From: Chitinophagaceae bacterium
GTDB lineage: Bacteria; Bacteroidota; Bacteroidia; Chitinophagales; Chitinophagaceae
Assembly (NCBI GenBank): GCA_023957575.1
Contig: JAMLGU010000001.1
Location: forward strand, 62,001 to 126,000
DNA: 64,000 bases
Direction of reading: 5' to 3'
A program made the position numbers and the translations under genes. Below, piece after piece: positions 19,508 to 29,600 of the stretch; the stretch's first letter is position 1; each line of letters begins with the position of its first letter. Below the pieces are notes generated by a model, which was not told the origin of the DNA, ran no database searches, and worked only from the letters and a program-made list of their open reading frames with translations.

Positions 19508-19664
19508 CAAAAAAATAAGAGTGGAAAACGTACATCCTGGAAAGGTCCCGTTATCCACCCTTAGCCCTCTAAACCAGTGTAAAAATAGAATCCTTACTGT
19601 TCGGTTTACAAAAAATTCGATGAAATACCCTTTTTCATCGATGAAATGCCTGATTTCTTCGATG
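19508..19664 (-). repeat. 157-bp structured intergenic repeat, copy E
   Basis: Read on the minus strand, this copy starts with three CATCGAA/CATCGAT iterons whose outer ends are at 19664, 19643 and 19622, exactly 21 bp apart. They lead into a conserved block ending in a hairpin and T-run. The outer stem arms are 19554-19563 and 19516-19525: 10 pairs with one G-U that pairs only in the minus-strand RNA. Seven T follow. It begins 52 nt after the stop of the co-oriented M48-like gene and fills most of the 349-bp gap to hflX. Sequence and length match the copies at 37.3 and 37.6 kb. Short frames through it are not judged to be genes. Confidence 0.8.
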
Positions 19665-19716
19665 AAAGATATCGGGCCGGGGCATTTTTTATCATTTTTC
19701 AAAGAATTATTTCATT

Positions 19717-20706
19717 CTAATCAGGAATCTGGCTTACCGTCCAATTGCCGGTACGCCTATTCCACAAAATGATATAATCAGCCCCGTGGTTCAGTTTATA
19801 AGTTCTATAGCCATTGTAATATTTTAATCTTAACCAACCATAGTTATATATTTCAAACTTAAACACAAAGGGTTGCCCCGCTTTAATCACTGCCTGTTGA
19901 AAGTTCTTTCCATCATCACTTAATGAAACAACCTCGTCTTTATTACTTTGTACGTATAAGGCTATCCAGCTGGGGTCGTTTGCAGGATCGGTTTGCTGAG
20001 TACCACCGGGTATGGTAGGCGCAGGTTGTGAGCCTGTGGAAGGCTTAGTGGGAGCAGGCACCGGTACCGGAGCAGGTTGTGTTGTAGTAGTAGGAGGGTT
20101 TTTGGTAGTAGTGTTACTTACACCGGCCTTATCCCAGCCTTGCGATATAGCATTAATTCTGTCTGCTTTTCCCGGATGGGTACTGCTGGCTCTGTCTGAG
20201 GCAATAGTGCTTATTGCTGCTATAGATTGTTCTTTGGTAGCGCCCATTTTTGCCATCAAATACCCACTAAAGAAATCTGCTTCAATTTCTTTTGGGATGG
20301 TACTACCCGTTGAGCTAACCACATGGTTATAATAATGGTGTCCCATTTCGTGCGCCATGATGCTAATACTCGACCATTTGGTTTTAGTGTAGGCATCTAT
20401 ATCTTCCAGAAAATTATTATCATACACAATCCAACGTTGGTTATTCATAATTGTGGCATAAGCATTTTGAATACCGTTTTTTTCCTGTAACCTGAAGTTC
20501 TCCTTCCAATTGATAGTATCCAGCATTTGCTTTACAATATTACTGGCTTCATATACTGATTGAAAATTTGTTATTAATTTTTTGCTTTTGGGCGGAATGA
20601 TATAACCGCAACTGGTTACTTTTGTTTTTTGTGCGTAAACCGGCGCAACAGAAACCAGCATAAACGAGATTAAAAAAATTTTCAAAATGGATACGTAAGT
20701 TTTCAT
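19717..20706 (-). CDS. Exported M48-like metalloprotease
   Basis: A 329-residue secreted protein. A signal peptide (ending near VYAQ) precedes a protease domain with the zinc motif HEMGHH in IMAHEMGHHYYNH (about residue 145). A downstream KEIEADFFSGYLM supplies the third ligand Glu, as in M48 peptidases, and a THPGKADRINAI segment is also seen in M48 proteins. A Pro/Thr-rich linker (about residues 205-245) joins a small C-terminal beta domain. No inner-membrane helices are visible, so it is likely periplasmic or secreted. Substrate unknown. A repeat element follows its stop in the same orientation. Confidence 0.8.
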   Translation of the reverse strand: MKTYVSILKIFLISFMLVSVAPVYAQKTKVTSCGYIIPPKSKKLITNFQSVYEASNIVKQMLDTINWKENFRLQEKNGIQNAYATIMNNQRWIVYDNNFLEDIDAYTKTKWSSISIMAHEMGHHYYNHVVSSTGSTIPKEIEADFFSGYLMAKMGATKEQSIAAISTIASDRASSTHPGKADRINAISQGWDKAGVSNTTTKNPPTTTTQPAPVPVPAPTKPSTGSQPAPTIPGGTQQTDPANDPSWIALYVQSNKDEVVSLSDDGKNFQQAVIKAGQPFVFKFEIYNYGWLRLKYYNGYRTYKLNHGADYIILWNRRTGNWTVSQIPD

Positions 20707-20741
20707 TCTTCTTTGATTTTATTGAATTATTGAATAGTAAG

Positions 20742-20761
20742 TACTGTACAAACTTACAGTA
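20742..20761 (-). promoter_or_regulatory. -7 box inside an inverted repeat, upstream of the M48-like gene
   Basis: On the minus strand TAAGTTTG (20749-20756) matches TAnnTTTG. It lies within an inverted repeat TACTGT-N8-ACAGTA at 20742-20761. Transcription would start about 36 nt before the ATG. A protein bound to the repeat would cover the -7 box, so it is a candidate repressor site. No good -33 element is seen. Confidence 0.4.
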
Positions 20762-20812
20762 ATAATTTTTATTTAATACGAAATTAAAAGCCTTTTGATT
20801 AGTAAAAGTTTA

Positions 20813-21556
20813 TTATTTTAGAACTTCATTCAGGAATAATAAAGTATGCGCCCAGGCCCTTTTCGCCATTTTTTCATTATAATCAGGCGAGCGGGAGTCA
20901 GTAAAAGTATGTTTTGAATACGCATAAGTAATAATCTGCCAGTCTGCCTTTCCTTCATTCAATTCATCAACCATCCGGTTCATGATCTCCGGTGTAACAC
21001 CTTTGTCCTCAGCCGGGTTTTCTATAAGAATTTTAGTATTCAGCATTCCGTTCTTTCTGGAAGGGTCTTTGTCTAATCCGCCATGAATAGACACAACACC
21101 CTGCACCGGCAGATTAGCTCTTGCCGCTTCCAATGCGCCGGTTCCACCAAAACAATAACCGATAATTGCAATTTTATCAGGAATAGCTCCGGCCTTTTTC
21201 AATTGCTCCAACGCCAAAAAAATGCGATGTTGGTAAGCCATGTAGTCCTGTTTGTATTTTCCGGCCATTTTACCTGCCGATGCATTATCGGCAGGGATAT
21301 TACCTTCTCCATAAATGTCGGCGATAAATGCAATATAATTTTGTTTTTGTAAAGCAAGTGCAGCGTCTTTTGCTTCCTGATCAATTCCTTTCCAGGCAGG
21401 TAAAATCAGTACACCGGGCAATTTCTTACCTGCGTTTGATGTAACCAATCCGTTGAGTTTTTGATTACCATCATAATAGGCAACTGATTTTAATTGCTGT
21501 GCCTGCGAAAATTTCACAATGAGTGAAATGGCAACCAGTGAAAAAGCTATTTTCAT
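20813..21556 (-). CDS. Exported dienelactone hydrolase family protein
   Basis: A 247-residue alpha/beta hydrolase of the dienelactone hydrolase family with a signal peptide (ending near FSQAQ). The nucleophile elbow is GYCFGG (Cys), with later Asp and His candidates (in the segment around PAEDKGV and in YAYSKHTFTD), giving a Cys-Asp-His triad. The family motif LPAWKGID corresponds to the usual PEIFG region. Export is unusual for classical ClcD but common in Bacteroidota homologues, whose substrates are unknown. It is separated by about 100 bp from the M48-like gene downstream. Confidence 0.88.
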   Translation of the reverse strand: MKIAFSLVAISLIVKFSQAQQLKSVAYYDGNQKLNGLVTSNAGKKLPGVLILPAWKGIDQEAKDAALALQKQNYIAFIADIYGEGNIPADNASAGKMAGKYKQDYMAYQHRIFLALEQLKKAGAIPDKIAIIGYCFGGTGALEAARANLPVQGVVSIHGGLDKDPSRKNGMLNTKILIENPAEDKGVTPEIMNRMVDELNEGKADWQIITYAYSKHTFTDSRSPDYNEKMAKRAWAHTLLFLNEVLK

Positions 21557-21722
21557 TTTTGAACACGTTTTTGAATAGTAAATTTAATATTTAAAAAACA
21601 TTAAATAAAAGATTCTCATTCAATTGATGTTTTTTTTCTGTAATCGTTTTCAGCATCCCTAAAAATAGGTATCCTTAATCATAAAAATAATTAATAGCTT
21701 GCAAGTCAAAAAAACATACGAT

Positions 21723-22394
21723 ATGAAATTATTACTCCCTATTCTGGCGCTTCTGTTAACAATTGAAGGTAAGGCTCAAAATTGTAACTATTACTATCTT
21801 CAGAATAATAAAACAATTACAATGGGTCATTTTGACCAAAAGAACAAGTTAATAGGAAAAAATATATACAGCGTTTCTGGTGTCAGTAAAAGAGGCGGCA
21901 CAACAAGTGCAAATGTAAAATCTGAATTTTTGGATAAAAAAGATAAAGTTATTGGGCAGTCAACAGGTGAAATGAAATGTAAGAACGGGCAATTATTAAT
22001 TGATATGAAGATGTTACTTTCACCACAACAAACTTCACAATTTCAAAATGCCGAAGCAAAAGGCGAGGTAGTTTCATTAGAATATCCTACCAATATGAAT
22101 GTTGGCCAGTCATTACCAGATGGGTTTTTAGATATGGACATGAAAATGGAATCAGGAATTTCGGCAAATATAAAGCTGGAAATTACAAACAGAAAAGTAA
22201 AAGCCAAAGAATCTGTAACAACTCCGGCAGGCACCTGGGAAGCCTATAAAATAAGTTACTCCTCCAAAGTGCTGATAAAAATGGGATTAGGAATTCCTAT
22301 GAAGATTGAATCTACAGAATGGTTTGTTCCTGATTTTGGAGTGGTAAAAACAGAAAGTAAGTCGGGCAAAAGTGAATTACTGTCAATTAATTAA
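21723..22394 (+). CDS. Exported protein of unknown function
   Basis: A 223-residue protein with a signal peptide (LLLPILALLLTIEGKAQ) and a beta-rich body. The pattern of TPAGTWEAYKISYSS and TEWFVPDFGVVKTES recalls the DUF3108-like family of outer-membrane or lipid-associated beta sandwich proteins, but the match is by eye only. The ATG at 21723 puts the signal peptide at the start; a TTG at 21699 is less likely. It converges with uvrB, 13 bp apart. No function is proposed. Confidence 0.7.
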   Translation: MKLLLPILALLLTIEGKAQNCNYYYLQNNKTITMGHFDQKNKLIGKNIYSVSGVSKRGGTTSANVKSEFLDKKDKVIGQSTGEMKCKNGQLLIDMKMLLSPQQTSQFQNAEAKGEVVSLEYPTNMNVGQSLPDGFLDMDMKMESGISANIKLEITNRKVKAKESVTTPAGTWEAYKISYSSKVLIKMGLGIPMKIESTEWFVPDFGVVKTESKSGKSELLSIN

Positions 22395-22407
22395 ACCGGA
22401 TAAATAA

Positions 22408-24447
22408 TTATTTTTTCATTTCCTTCAGTTCTGCTTGTAAGCTAAACATCTCATCACGAAGGCGCGCAGCTTCCATAAAATCGAGCGCTTTTGCAGCCTT
22501 TTCCATTTCCTTTTTTAGTTTGGCAATCGCTTTTTCCATTTGTGGAATGGTTTTATAAACCACCGGCTCCTCAGCAGCAACCTGCACAATATCATCATCA
22601 TACCTGATTGCGTATTTATCATTCTCATCAAATCCTTTTACATCCAAAACCGATGTTTGCTGAAAAACCTGTTCTTTCGATTTCTTAACTGTACGCGGCG
22701 TTATATTATGTTTTATGTTATAGGCGATCTGTTTTTCTCGTCTTCGGTTAGTTTCATCAATGGTGCGCTGCATACTGCCTGTAACGGTATCGGCATAAAA
22801 AATAACGAGTCCGTCCACATTTCTTGCCGCACGCCCTGCTGTCTGAGTTAGTGATTTTTCATTTCGCAGGAAACCTTCTTTATCAGCATCTAAAATGGCT
22901 ACGAGGCTCACTTCTGGTAAATCGAGACCTTCGCGCAATAAATTTACACCCACTAGAACATCTATTTCTCCCAATCTTAGTTGGCGAAGAATTTCTACCC
23001 TTTCCAAGGTATCTACTTCACTATGAATATATTTTGATTTGATTTGAATTCGATGAAGGTATTTATCCATCTCTTCGGCCATTCGTTTGGTAAGCGTGGT
23101 TACCAAAACCCGATCGCCTTTTTTTACTACTTTGTCAATTTCATCGAGGAGGTCATCTATTTGATTCAGGCTGGGGCGCACCTCAATGGGCGGGTCCAGC
23201 AAACCCGTTGGGCGTACTACCTGCTCTACCACTATCCCTTCGCATTTTTGCAGTTCATATTTATCCGGCGTAGCCGACACAAAGATCATCTGATTTTGAA
23301 GGTTTTCAAATTCATGAAAATTGAGCGGCCTGTTGTCCAAAGCAGATGGTAGGCGAAATCCATAATCTACCAAAACCAACTTCCTGCTTCTGTCGCCACC
23401 GTACATACCGCTTATCTGTGGCATGGTTTGATGGCTTTCATCAATGATGGTAAGGTAATCCTTAGGAAAATAATCCAGCAGGCAAAAAGGCCGGGTTCCG
23501 GGTTTTCGCCGGTCAAAAAATCTTGAGTAATTTTCGATACCGCCGCAATATCCCAGTTCCTTTATCATCTCAATATCATATTCCACTCTTTCTTTGATAC
23601 GTTGCGCTTCAATCAGCTTGTTTTGCGACTTGAAGTACTCGGTTTGGGCGTGCATTTCATCCTGAATTTCATAAATAACTTGCTGCAACTGGTCTCTGGG
23701 CGCCACATACAGATTGGCCGGAAATATTGCTGCATTATCCATGCTGCCTATGCGCCTGCCGGTTACTACGTCAATGCTTTCAATTTCTTCAATTTCATCT
23801 CCAAAAAAGGTAATCCGATAGCCAAAATCCATGTATGGCAGATTGATGTCCACAGTATCGCCCTTAACCCTGAAGGATCCACGATTGAACTCCAACGTAG
23901 TTCGATTATAAAGCGAATTGACCAATGCATGTAAAAACCCCTGACGCGAAATGGTTTGACCCTTGTCAATACGAATAATACCGTTTTCATAATCGGTAGG
24001 ATTGCCCATACCGTAAATGCAACTTACAGATGCTACAATGACGATATCTCTTCGTCCACTAAGCAAACTGGTGGTGGCTCTTAAACGGAGTTTGTCCAAT
24101 TCTTCATTGATGGAAAGGTCTTTTTCGATATAGATATCGCTTACCGGCATATAGGCTTCAGGTTGGTAATAGTCGTAATACGAAACAAAATACTCAACTG
24201 CATTTTCGGGAAAAAATTGCCTGAACTCGCCATACAATTGGGCTACCAAGGTTTTGTTGTGTGTAATAATCAATGTGGGCTTCTGCACATTTTTAATGAC
24301 ATTAGCCATTGTAAATGTTTTGCCGCTACCGGTTACGCCTAATAGTGTTTGATATTTTTCTCCATTCAATAATCCTTCTGTCAATTGCTTTATAGCCTCC
24401 GGCTGATCACCGGCAGGGGCAAATGCACTATGAAGATTGAAAGGCAT
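22408..24447 (-). CDS. uvrB: Excinuclease ABC subunit B
   Basis: A 679-residue nucleotide-excision-repair helicase that loads UvrC at DNA lesions. The Walker A is GVTGSGKT. The beta-hairpin segment SYYDYYQPEAY that clamps DNA is intact, as are DESHQTMPQ, the C-terminal helicase motif (QTAGRAARN) and a terminal UVR domain (AKALDFMEAARLRDEM) that binds UvrC. Length is normal. The start gives FNLHSAFAPAGDQPEAI, the standard UvrB opening. It forms its own unit; nhaA-mgsA lie upstream, 89 bp away. Confidence 0.98.
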   Translation of the reverse strand: MPFNLHSAFAPAGDQPEAIKQLTEGLLNGEKYQTLLGVTGSGKTFTMANVIKNVQKPTLIITHNKTLVAQLYGEFRQFFPENAVEYFVSYYDYYQPEAYMPVSDIYIEKDLSINEELDKLRLRATTSLLSGRRDIVIVASVSCIYGMGNPTDYENGIIRIDKGQTISRQGFLHALVNSLYNRTTLEFNRGSFRVKGDTVDINLPYMDFGYRITFFGDEIEEIESIDVVTGRRIGSMDNAAIFPANLYVAPRDQLQQVIYEIQDEMHAQTEYFKSQNKLIEAQRIKERVEYDIEMIKELGYCGGIENYSRFFDRRKPGTRPFCLLDYFPKDYLTIIDESHQTMPQISGMYGGDRSRKLVLVDYGFRLPSALDNRPLNFHEFENLQNQMIFVSATPDKYELQKCEGIVVEQVVRPTGLLDPPIEVRPSLNQIDDLLDEIDKVVKKGDRVLVTTLTKRMAEEMDKYLHRIQIKSKYIHSEVDTLERVEILRQLRLGEIDVLVGVNLLREGLDLPEVSLVAILDADKEGFLRNEKSLTQTAGRAARNVDGLVIFYADTVTGSMQRTIDETNRRREKQIAYNIKHNITPRTVKKSKEQVFQQTSVLDVKGFDENDKYAIRYDDDIVQVAAEEPVVYKTIPQMEKAIAKLKKEMEKAAKALDFMEAARLRDEMFSLQAELKEMKK

Positions 24448-24536
24448 TGTGAATAAATTACAGATTTATCCTATTAACATTTAAACCCCAAAATTAGTTT
24501 TAAAGCCCCGAAATACCTGTAAAAGCAGTTTCAATA

Positions 24537-25727
24537 TTACCATTGCTTCTCTTTTGGCAAATCTTCGGGATCATAAGGCTCTTCCTCGGATATGCGTTTT
24601 TTCAATACCATCTTTAAAAACAAAAAGCCTAAAAGACCTGCTACCAACGAAGAAACAAGAATGGTGAGTTTTGCGCTGTCTATAATCGAATGATCATCGA
24701 AAGCTAACAAAGTAATAAAAATGCTCATGGTAAAGCCAATGCCACCCAAAAATCCAACGCCCAAAATGTCCTTCCATCGTACATCTTCGGGGAGCTTACA
24801 AAGACCTGCCGAAACGGCAATCAGACTCAGTAGGAATATTCCGATAGGTTTACCAATGACCAATCCTCCGAATATTCCAACGTTAAAGTTGTGAGAAAAT
24901 ATTTCAGAAAAGCCTCCGTTAATTACTATTGCCGTGTTGGCCAGTGCAAAAACAGGTAAAATAATAAAGGCTACGGGGATATGCAAAAACTTTTGCAAAA
25001 TGTAAGAAGTTGATTCTTTTCCTCCACTGCCAAACGGAATTACAAAAGCCAGAATAACACCGGTGATAGTGGCATGTACACCAGACTGAAGCATGAAATA
25101 CCACATCGCTACGCCTCCCAGCAGGTAAGGAATCAGGTTTCTTACTTTAAGTCGATTGAATATAAAAAGCAAACCCCAAATGCCGAGCGCTATTGCCAAG
25201 TTAAATAATGAGAGCTCCTTTGCATAAAAAACAGCAATAACCAATATGGCTCCCAAATCATCAATAACTGCAAGGGCGGTTAAAAAAATCTTGAGTGAGG
25301 CAGGCACTTTATTTCCTAATAGCGATAATATGCCAATTGCAAAGGCAATATCAGTAGCCATTGGTATGCCGGCGCCAGATTGGTGGGGGGTACCGTAGTT
25401 GAAAGCCAGATAAATTCCTGCTGGGATTAACATACCGCCAATAGCGCCAAAAACCGGCAACAACGCCTCCTTAGGGTTTGACAACTCACCAATATAAATT
25501 TCTCTTTCAAGTTCAAGACCAATCAGCAAAAAGAAGATAGCCATCAAGCCATCATTAATCCAGTGAGACAGACTGTGGCCTGCAACATTCATGTTCCAAA
25601 AACCCAGATAACCTTCGCCCCAGTTACTGTTTGTGATGATTAAGGATAAAGCCGTACAAAGTACCAAAACGATTCCTCCTGATTTTTCACTATGGAAAAA
25701 CGCGCTAAATAGTTTTGTTACCCTCAT
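24537..25727 (-). CDS. nhaA: Na+/H+ antiporter NhaA
   Basis: A 396-residue inner-membrane sodium/proton antiporter with about 11-12 hydrophobic helices. The ion-binding Asp pair is in ALAVIDDLGAILVIA. GLELEREIYIGEL and MATDIAFAIGIL are family-specific. The C-terminal tail is acidic and cytoplasmic (SEEEPYDPEDLP). Its start codon overlaps the mgsA stop by 4 bp (ATGA), so the two are translationally coupled. Confidence 0.96.
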   Translation of the reverse strand: MRVTKLFSAFFHSEKSGGIVLVLCTALSLIITNSNWGEGYLGFWNMNVAGHSLSHWINDGLMAIFFLLIGLELEREIYIGELSNPKEALLPVFGAIGGMLIPAGIYLAFNYGTPHQSGAGIPMATDIAFAIGILSLLGNKVPASLKIFLTALAVIDDLGAILVIAVFYAKELSLFNLAIALGIWGLLFIFNRLKVRNLIPYLLGGVAMWYFMLQSGVHATITGVILAFVIPFGSGGKESTSYILQKFLHIPVAFIILPVFALANTAIVINGGFSEIFSHNFNVGIFGGLVIGKPIGIFLLSLIAVSAGLCKLPEDVRWKDILGVGFLGGIGFTMSIFITLLAFDDHSIIDSAKLTILVSSLVAGLLGFLFLKMVLKKRISEEEPYDPEDLPKEKQW

Positions 25728-26224
25728 GCTTTCCCTTCCTCCTCATGTCGTGTTGATTTATCTAAAGCAGGAAAAGTCCGCTTCAGGTAAATGCTATAAT
25801 CTGTTTGCACAGCGGCATATTCTTCATTAATAAATTGAGAAGAAAATAAAAAATCTGCAGTTGCTGAATTGCAGGCCATTGGCAAATTGTAAACTGCAGC
25901 CAATCTCAAGAGTGCTTTTACATCAGGGTCGTGTGGTTGGGCTTCCATAGGGTCCCAGAAAAAAATCATAATATCCAGTTTCCCCTCTGCTATCATTGCG
26001 CCAATTTGTTGGTCACCACCTAATGGACCGCTTAAAAACCGGGTAATATACTGCCCTAATGCTTCTTCCAGAATTTTTCCTGTAGTACCGGTGGCGTATA
26101 GTTTATGTTTGGCCAGTTTTTGCTTATTAGTTAATGCCCACTCTAATAACTCATCCTTTTTATTATCATGCGCTACCAGAGCAACTCTTTTATTTGCGCT
26201 TAATATTCTTGGTTCGGTTGTCAT
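25724..26224 (-). CDS. mgsA: Methylglyoxal synthase
   Basis: A 166-residue enzyme that converts dihydroxyacetone phosphate to methylglyoxal, a bypass used when phosphorylated sugars accumulate. Characteristic segments are LVAHDNKKDELLEW, the phosphate loop ATGTTG, the catalytic Asp in SGPLGGDQQIGA and FFWDPMEAQPHDPDV. It precedes and overlaps nhaA by 4 bp. Coupling to a proton antiporter may help the cell handle acid or electrophile stress; this is inference from context. Confidence 0.97.
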   Translation of the reverse strand: MTTEPRILSANKRVALVAHDNKKDELLEWALTNKQKLAKHKLYATGTTGKILEEALGQYITRFLSGPLGGDQQIGAMIAEGKLDIMIFFWDPMEAQPHDPDVKALLRLAAVYNLPMACNSATADFLFSSQFINEEYAAVQTDYSIYLKRTFPALDKSTRHEEEGKA

Positions 26225-26313
26225 AAAAAATTATTTAAAAAGCTAAAGATAATTTATGGATGTGAAATCTGAGAGAAATGAAGAATAATATTTAAACGAG
26301 CCTAGGTAATTAA

Positions 26314-26598
26314 TTAATTTTTCAACTCCCAAAAATGTTTAAACCATCCTACATATTCCTGCTTTGATGCCATTGCTATTTTTTTGTTGTCGGTAATTAC
26401 AGGATGTTCAATATCCACAAAAGTGGCTGTGGCTCTGCAGTATAAAAAATAATCATGAAATTCGATCACCGGGTGAATTTCTGTACGTGAAATTTCAGAT
26501 GCCAAAAAATTTTTAAAATCTTCTTGGGTAGGCTTGGTAAAATAACTTGCAGCCAACGCTAAAAAAATGATTACCAACACCATTTTCCTGAATTTCAT
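26314..26598 (-). CDS. Small exported or membrane-anchored protein (DUF4359-like)
   Basis: A 94-residue protein with an N-terminal hydrophobic helix (MVLVIIFLALAASYF) followed by TKPTQEDFKNFL, an opening like that of DUF4359 proteins, and a short mixed domain ending in GWFKHFWELKN. It lies 11 bp downstream of the SNF2 gene in the same orientation, so cotranscription is likely. No function is known to me, and the family match is tentative. Confidence 0.65.
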   Translation of the reverse strand: MKFRKMVLVIIFLALAASYFTKPTQEDFKNFLASEISRTEIHPVIEFHDYFLYCRATATFVDIEHPVITDNKKIAMASKQEYVGWFKHFWELKN

Positions 26599-26609
26599 AC
26601 ATTCAATTT

Positions 26610-29600
26610 TTAACTAAACAAATATTCAACATCTTCCTTAGTAAGCGATTTCACAAAACCGGCTTCATCAGAAATCAGATCTTTGGCAAGCGCTTTTTTC
26701 TTTTCCTGAAGTTTGATGATCTTATCTTCAATCGTGTCTTTACAAATCATTCGATAGGCAAAAATATTCTTCGTCTGGCCTATTCGGTGTGTTCTGTCAA
26801 TTGCCTGTTGTTCCACAGCCGGGTTCCACCAAGGATCTACAATATATACATAATCTGCTGCAGTAAGATTCAATCCTACGCCTCCGGCTTTTAATGAAAT
26901 TAAAAACACACGAACTTCATCATTGTTCTGAAAATTTTGAATCGCCTTTTCTCTGTCGGGAGCAGAAGTGCTGCCGTCAAAGTACTCGTATTTTATTCCC
27001 AATTCATCCAGTTTTCTCCTGATAAGCCCCAACATGCCGAGAAACTGAGAAAACACTAATGCCTTGTGATTACTAATGTCCTCGGTAAGCTCTCGTGATA
27101 ATTCTTCTATTTTTATAGAATGATTTTCAAATACCTCGTCTTCATTCAATATGGCCGGCGAATCGCATATCTGCCTAAGCTTCATCAACCCTTGTAATAT
27201 AGTGAACTGCGACCTGCCTATACCCTGTGCGCTAATGGTGCCCATAATTTTGTCACGATAATCATTGCGATAGGCATCATAAATTTTTCTTTGCTCGTCC
27301 TCCATTTCGCACCACAAAATCATTTCCTGCTTTTCGGGCAAATCTTTTGCCACCTGCTCTTTAGTCCTTCTCAGGATAAAAGGATATAACAGTTTTCTTA
27401 AATGCGCTTTTCTGTCCTGCTCGCCAAGTTTATCAATGGGAATTGCAAATTCCTGCCTGAAAAATTCAATACTTCCCAACATTCCCGGATTCAAAAAATT
27501 CATCTGGGCATATATGTCGAAAGTGTTGTTTTGCAGTGGCGTACCACTCATGCATATCCGGTGGGCAGCATCCAGAAGGCAGGTTGCTTTTGTTACCTTA
27601 CTTGCAGGGTTTTTTATTGCCTGGCTTTCGTCCAGCAGCACATAGTCAAACTTTGTAGAAAGAAAAAATTTGATATCGCTCCTCAATGTGCCATAAGTAG
27701 TAATGGTTATATCTTTACTGATGAGGTCCTCTGTATTTTTGGTTCTGGCGCTGCCATGATGTATTTGATATGACATGGAAGGCGTAAACTTCTTTATCTC
27801 ATTTTCCCAGTTATATATCAAAGTGGTAGGACAAACAACTAATGCTTTAATGGTTTCATTTGTTGCTTTGTAGTGTTCCAGATAAGAAAGTGCTTGTACT
27901 GTTTTACCCAAGCCCATGTCGTCGGCCAAAATACCACCCCAGTTTACATGTTGCAGGTAATGTAGCCACTGAAAACCGGCCACCTGATAGGGTCTTAAAA
28001 CTCCCTGCAAATGCTGTGGCGGTTCAATCTCCTGGATATGATCAAAGTCGCGTAGTTTGTTGTATTTTTCTTCTAATTCAAAAAACAGTTCGTCATTATT
28101 TTTGAACTCATACAATTCATCAATAACTCCTTTGTGATACCGGGAAACTTTAAGATTGTTGGCATTGCCTTCGCCCACTCTGAACAAAAGTGCGTATTTT
28201 TTCAGCCAGTCATCTGGCAGTATCCCCAAACTGCCATCGTTCAGTTGTACGTATTGCTGCTTGTTGGCCAATGCGCTCTTCACTTCGGCTATTGACACTT
28301 TTTGGTCGCCAAAAATCACATCCACTTTTGCATCAAACCAGTCTGTATTGCTGCTTATGTAAATTCTTGTTTGAGGACGGGCTGTATTGAACCGGAAGTT
28401 GTGCAATGCTTCATATCCGTACACCGGCACCTGCATTTCCTTCATGGCATCTACAAACAGAAAGAACCAGTTTTCCTTCAATATTTCCGAACCTTTCAGC
28501 ACCAGGGTGTTTTCATCTTCTCCTTCTGTAAAGTTGGAGTGCAGGTTGCGCAGTCGTTGCAAAAATGCCTGCTCCATTTCAATGTTCCTGTGTATGTAAA
28601 GGATTTTATCCTCCTGCGGTACCAGCATCACCGGTTTGCCTGTGCCTTCAGATTCGTAGCCAAGGTATTTGAAAACCGATTTAAAAACCAGGTAATCTCC
28701 TTTTTCCATTAGGTAAAGACGCACATCAGGCTGGGCGCCTTTTATTACCTGTGTCAATGAGGTTTCAAAGTCAACGGGATACTCTTTGGCCAAAGGCAAA
28801 ATAAAGTTTTGCAATGAACCCGGCCATTCAGCCTGGCTGATCGCTATTTTACCCTCCGGCAAAAACATGTTTATCAACGCTACCGTTTCCGATCTGTCGA
28901 AAAAATATAGTTGGTGGTTGTAAAGAAAAAGCAGAGGAGAAGCGCTTTCATTTTCTTCTATTCCGTGTACAATGCCCCCCATTCTTACCAAACATTCGCA
29001 ACTAAAGGCCTCACCCTGTTTTTCCACAAAAAATTCTGTAGCAACAGGGTCAGTGTTTACATCAACGTGTTCCAGGTTTTCGGTAATGAATCTTTTTCCT
29101 CTCTTCAAAATATAGACCAATGGTTGCTCGCCGGCATTCAAAATCATTCTTTTGATTCGCGGCACCACATATTCGATAATCAATGGTTCGGTTTGTTCGC
29201 CTACCATTGTATTATTAGTGTCCGAGAAATCCTCCCATGATGAAGAAAAAGGAATATTGCGCGAAATATATTTGTGTATTTCAGAAGGTTGCAGTTTTCG
29301 GATATAATTAAGCAACTTATTATCTGCCTCATTATATATAGTTGTATCAACGAATTTTGAAATATCAAGCGATTCTACCTTCCCTGCAAAACCGGTTGCT
29401 TCATCATTTTGCTCTCCTGAAATGGCTTCTATGGTAAAAAATGGAAACGATTTCTCATTAAAATTGAAAACTACCCCCAACCGCTTTTTTGATTCAGAAC
29501 CATTATTTATTAATTCCGGCTTTTGGGTTTCTACCTTAGGCAAAATTGTAGGAATCACCGGCTTTTCGGCTACAATAGGGTTTTGTACCCGCTTAATGCT

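Noticed and set aside
19478..19772. Short frames on both strands in the hflX/M48 gap
   Set aside because: They lie in repeat copy E and have no family features; the similarity to the 37.7 kb frame is explained by the shared repeat.
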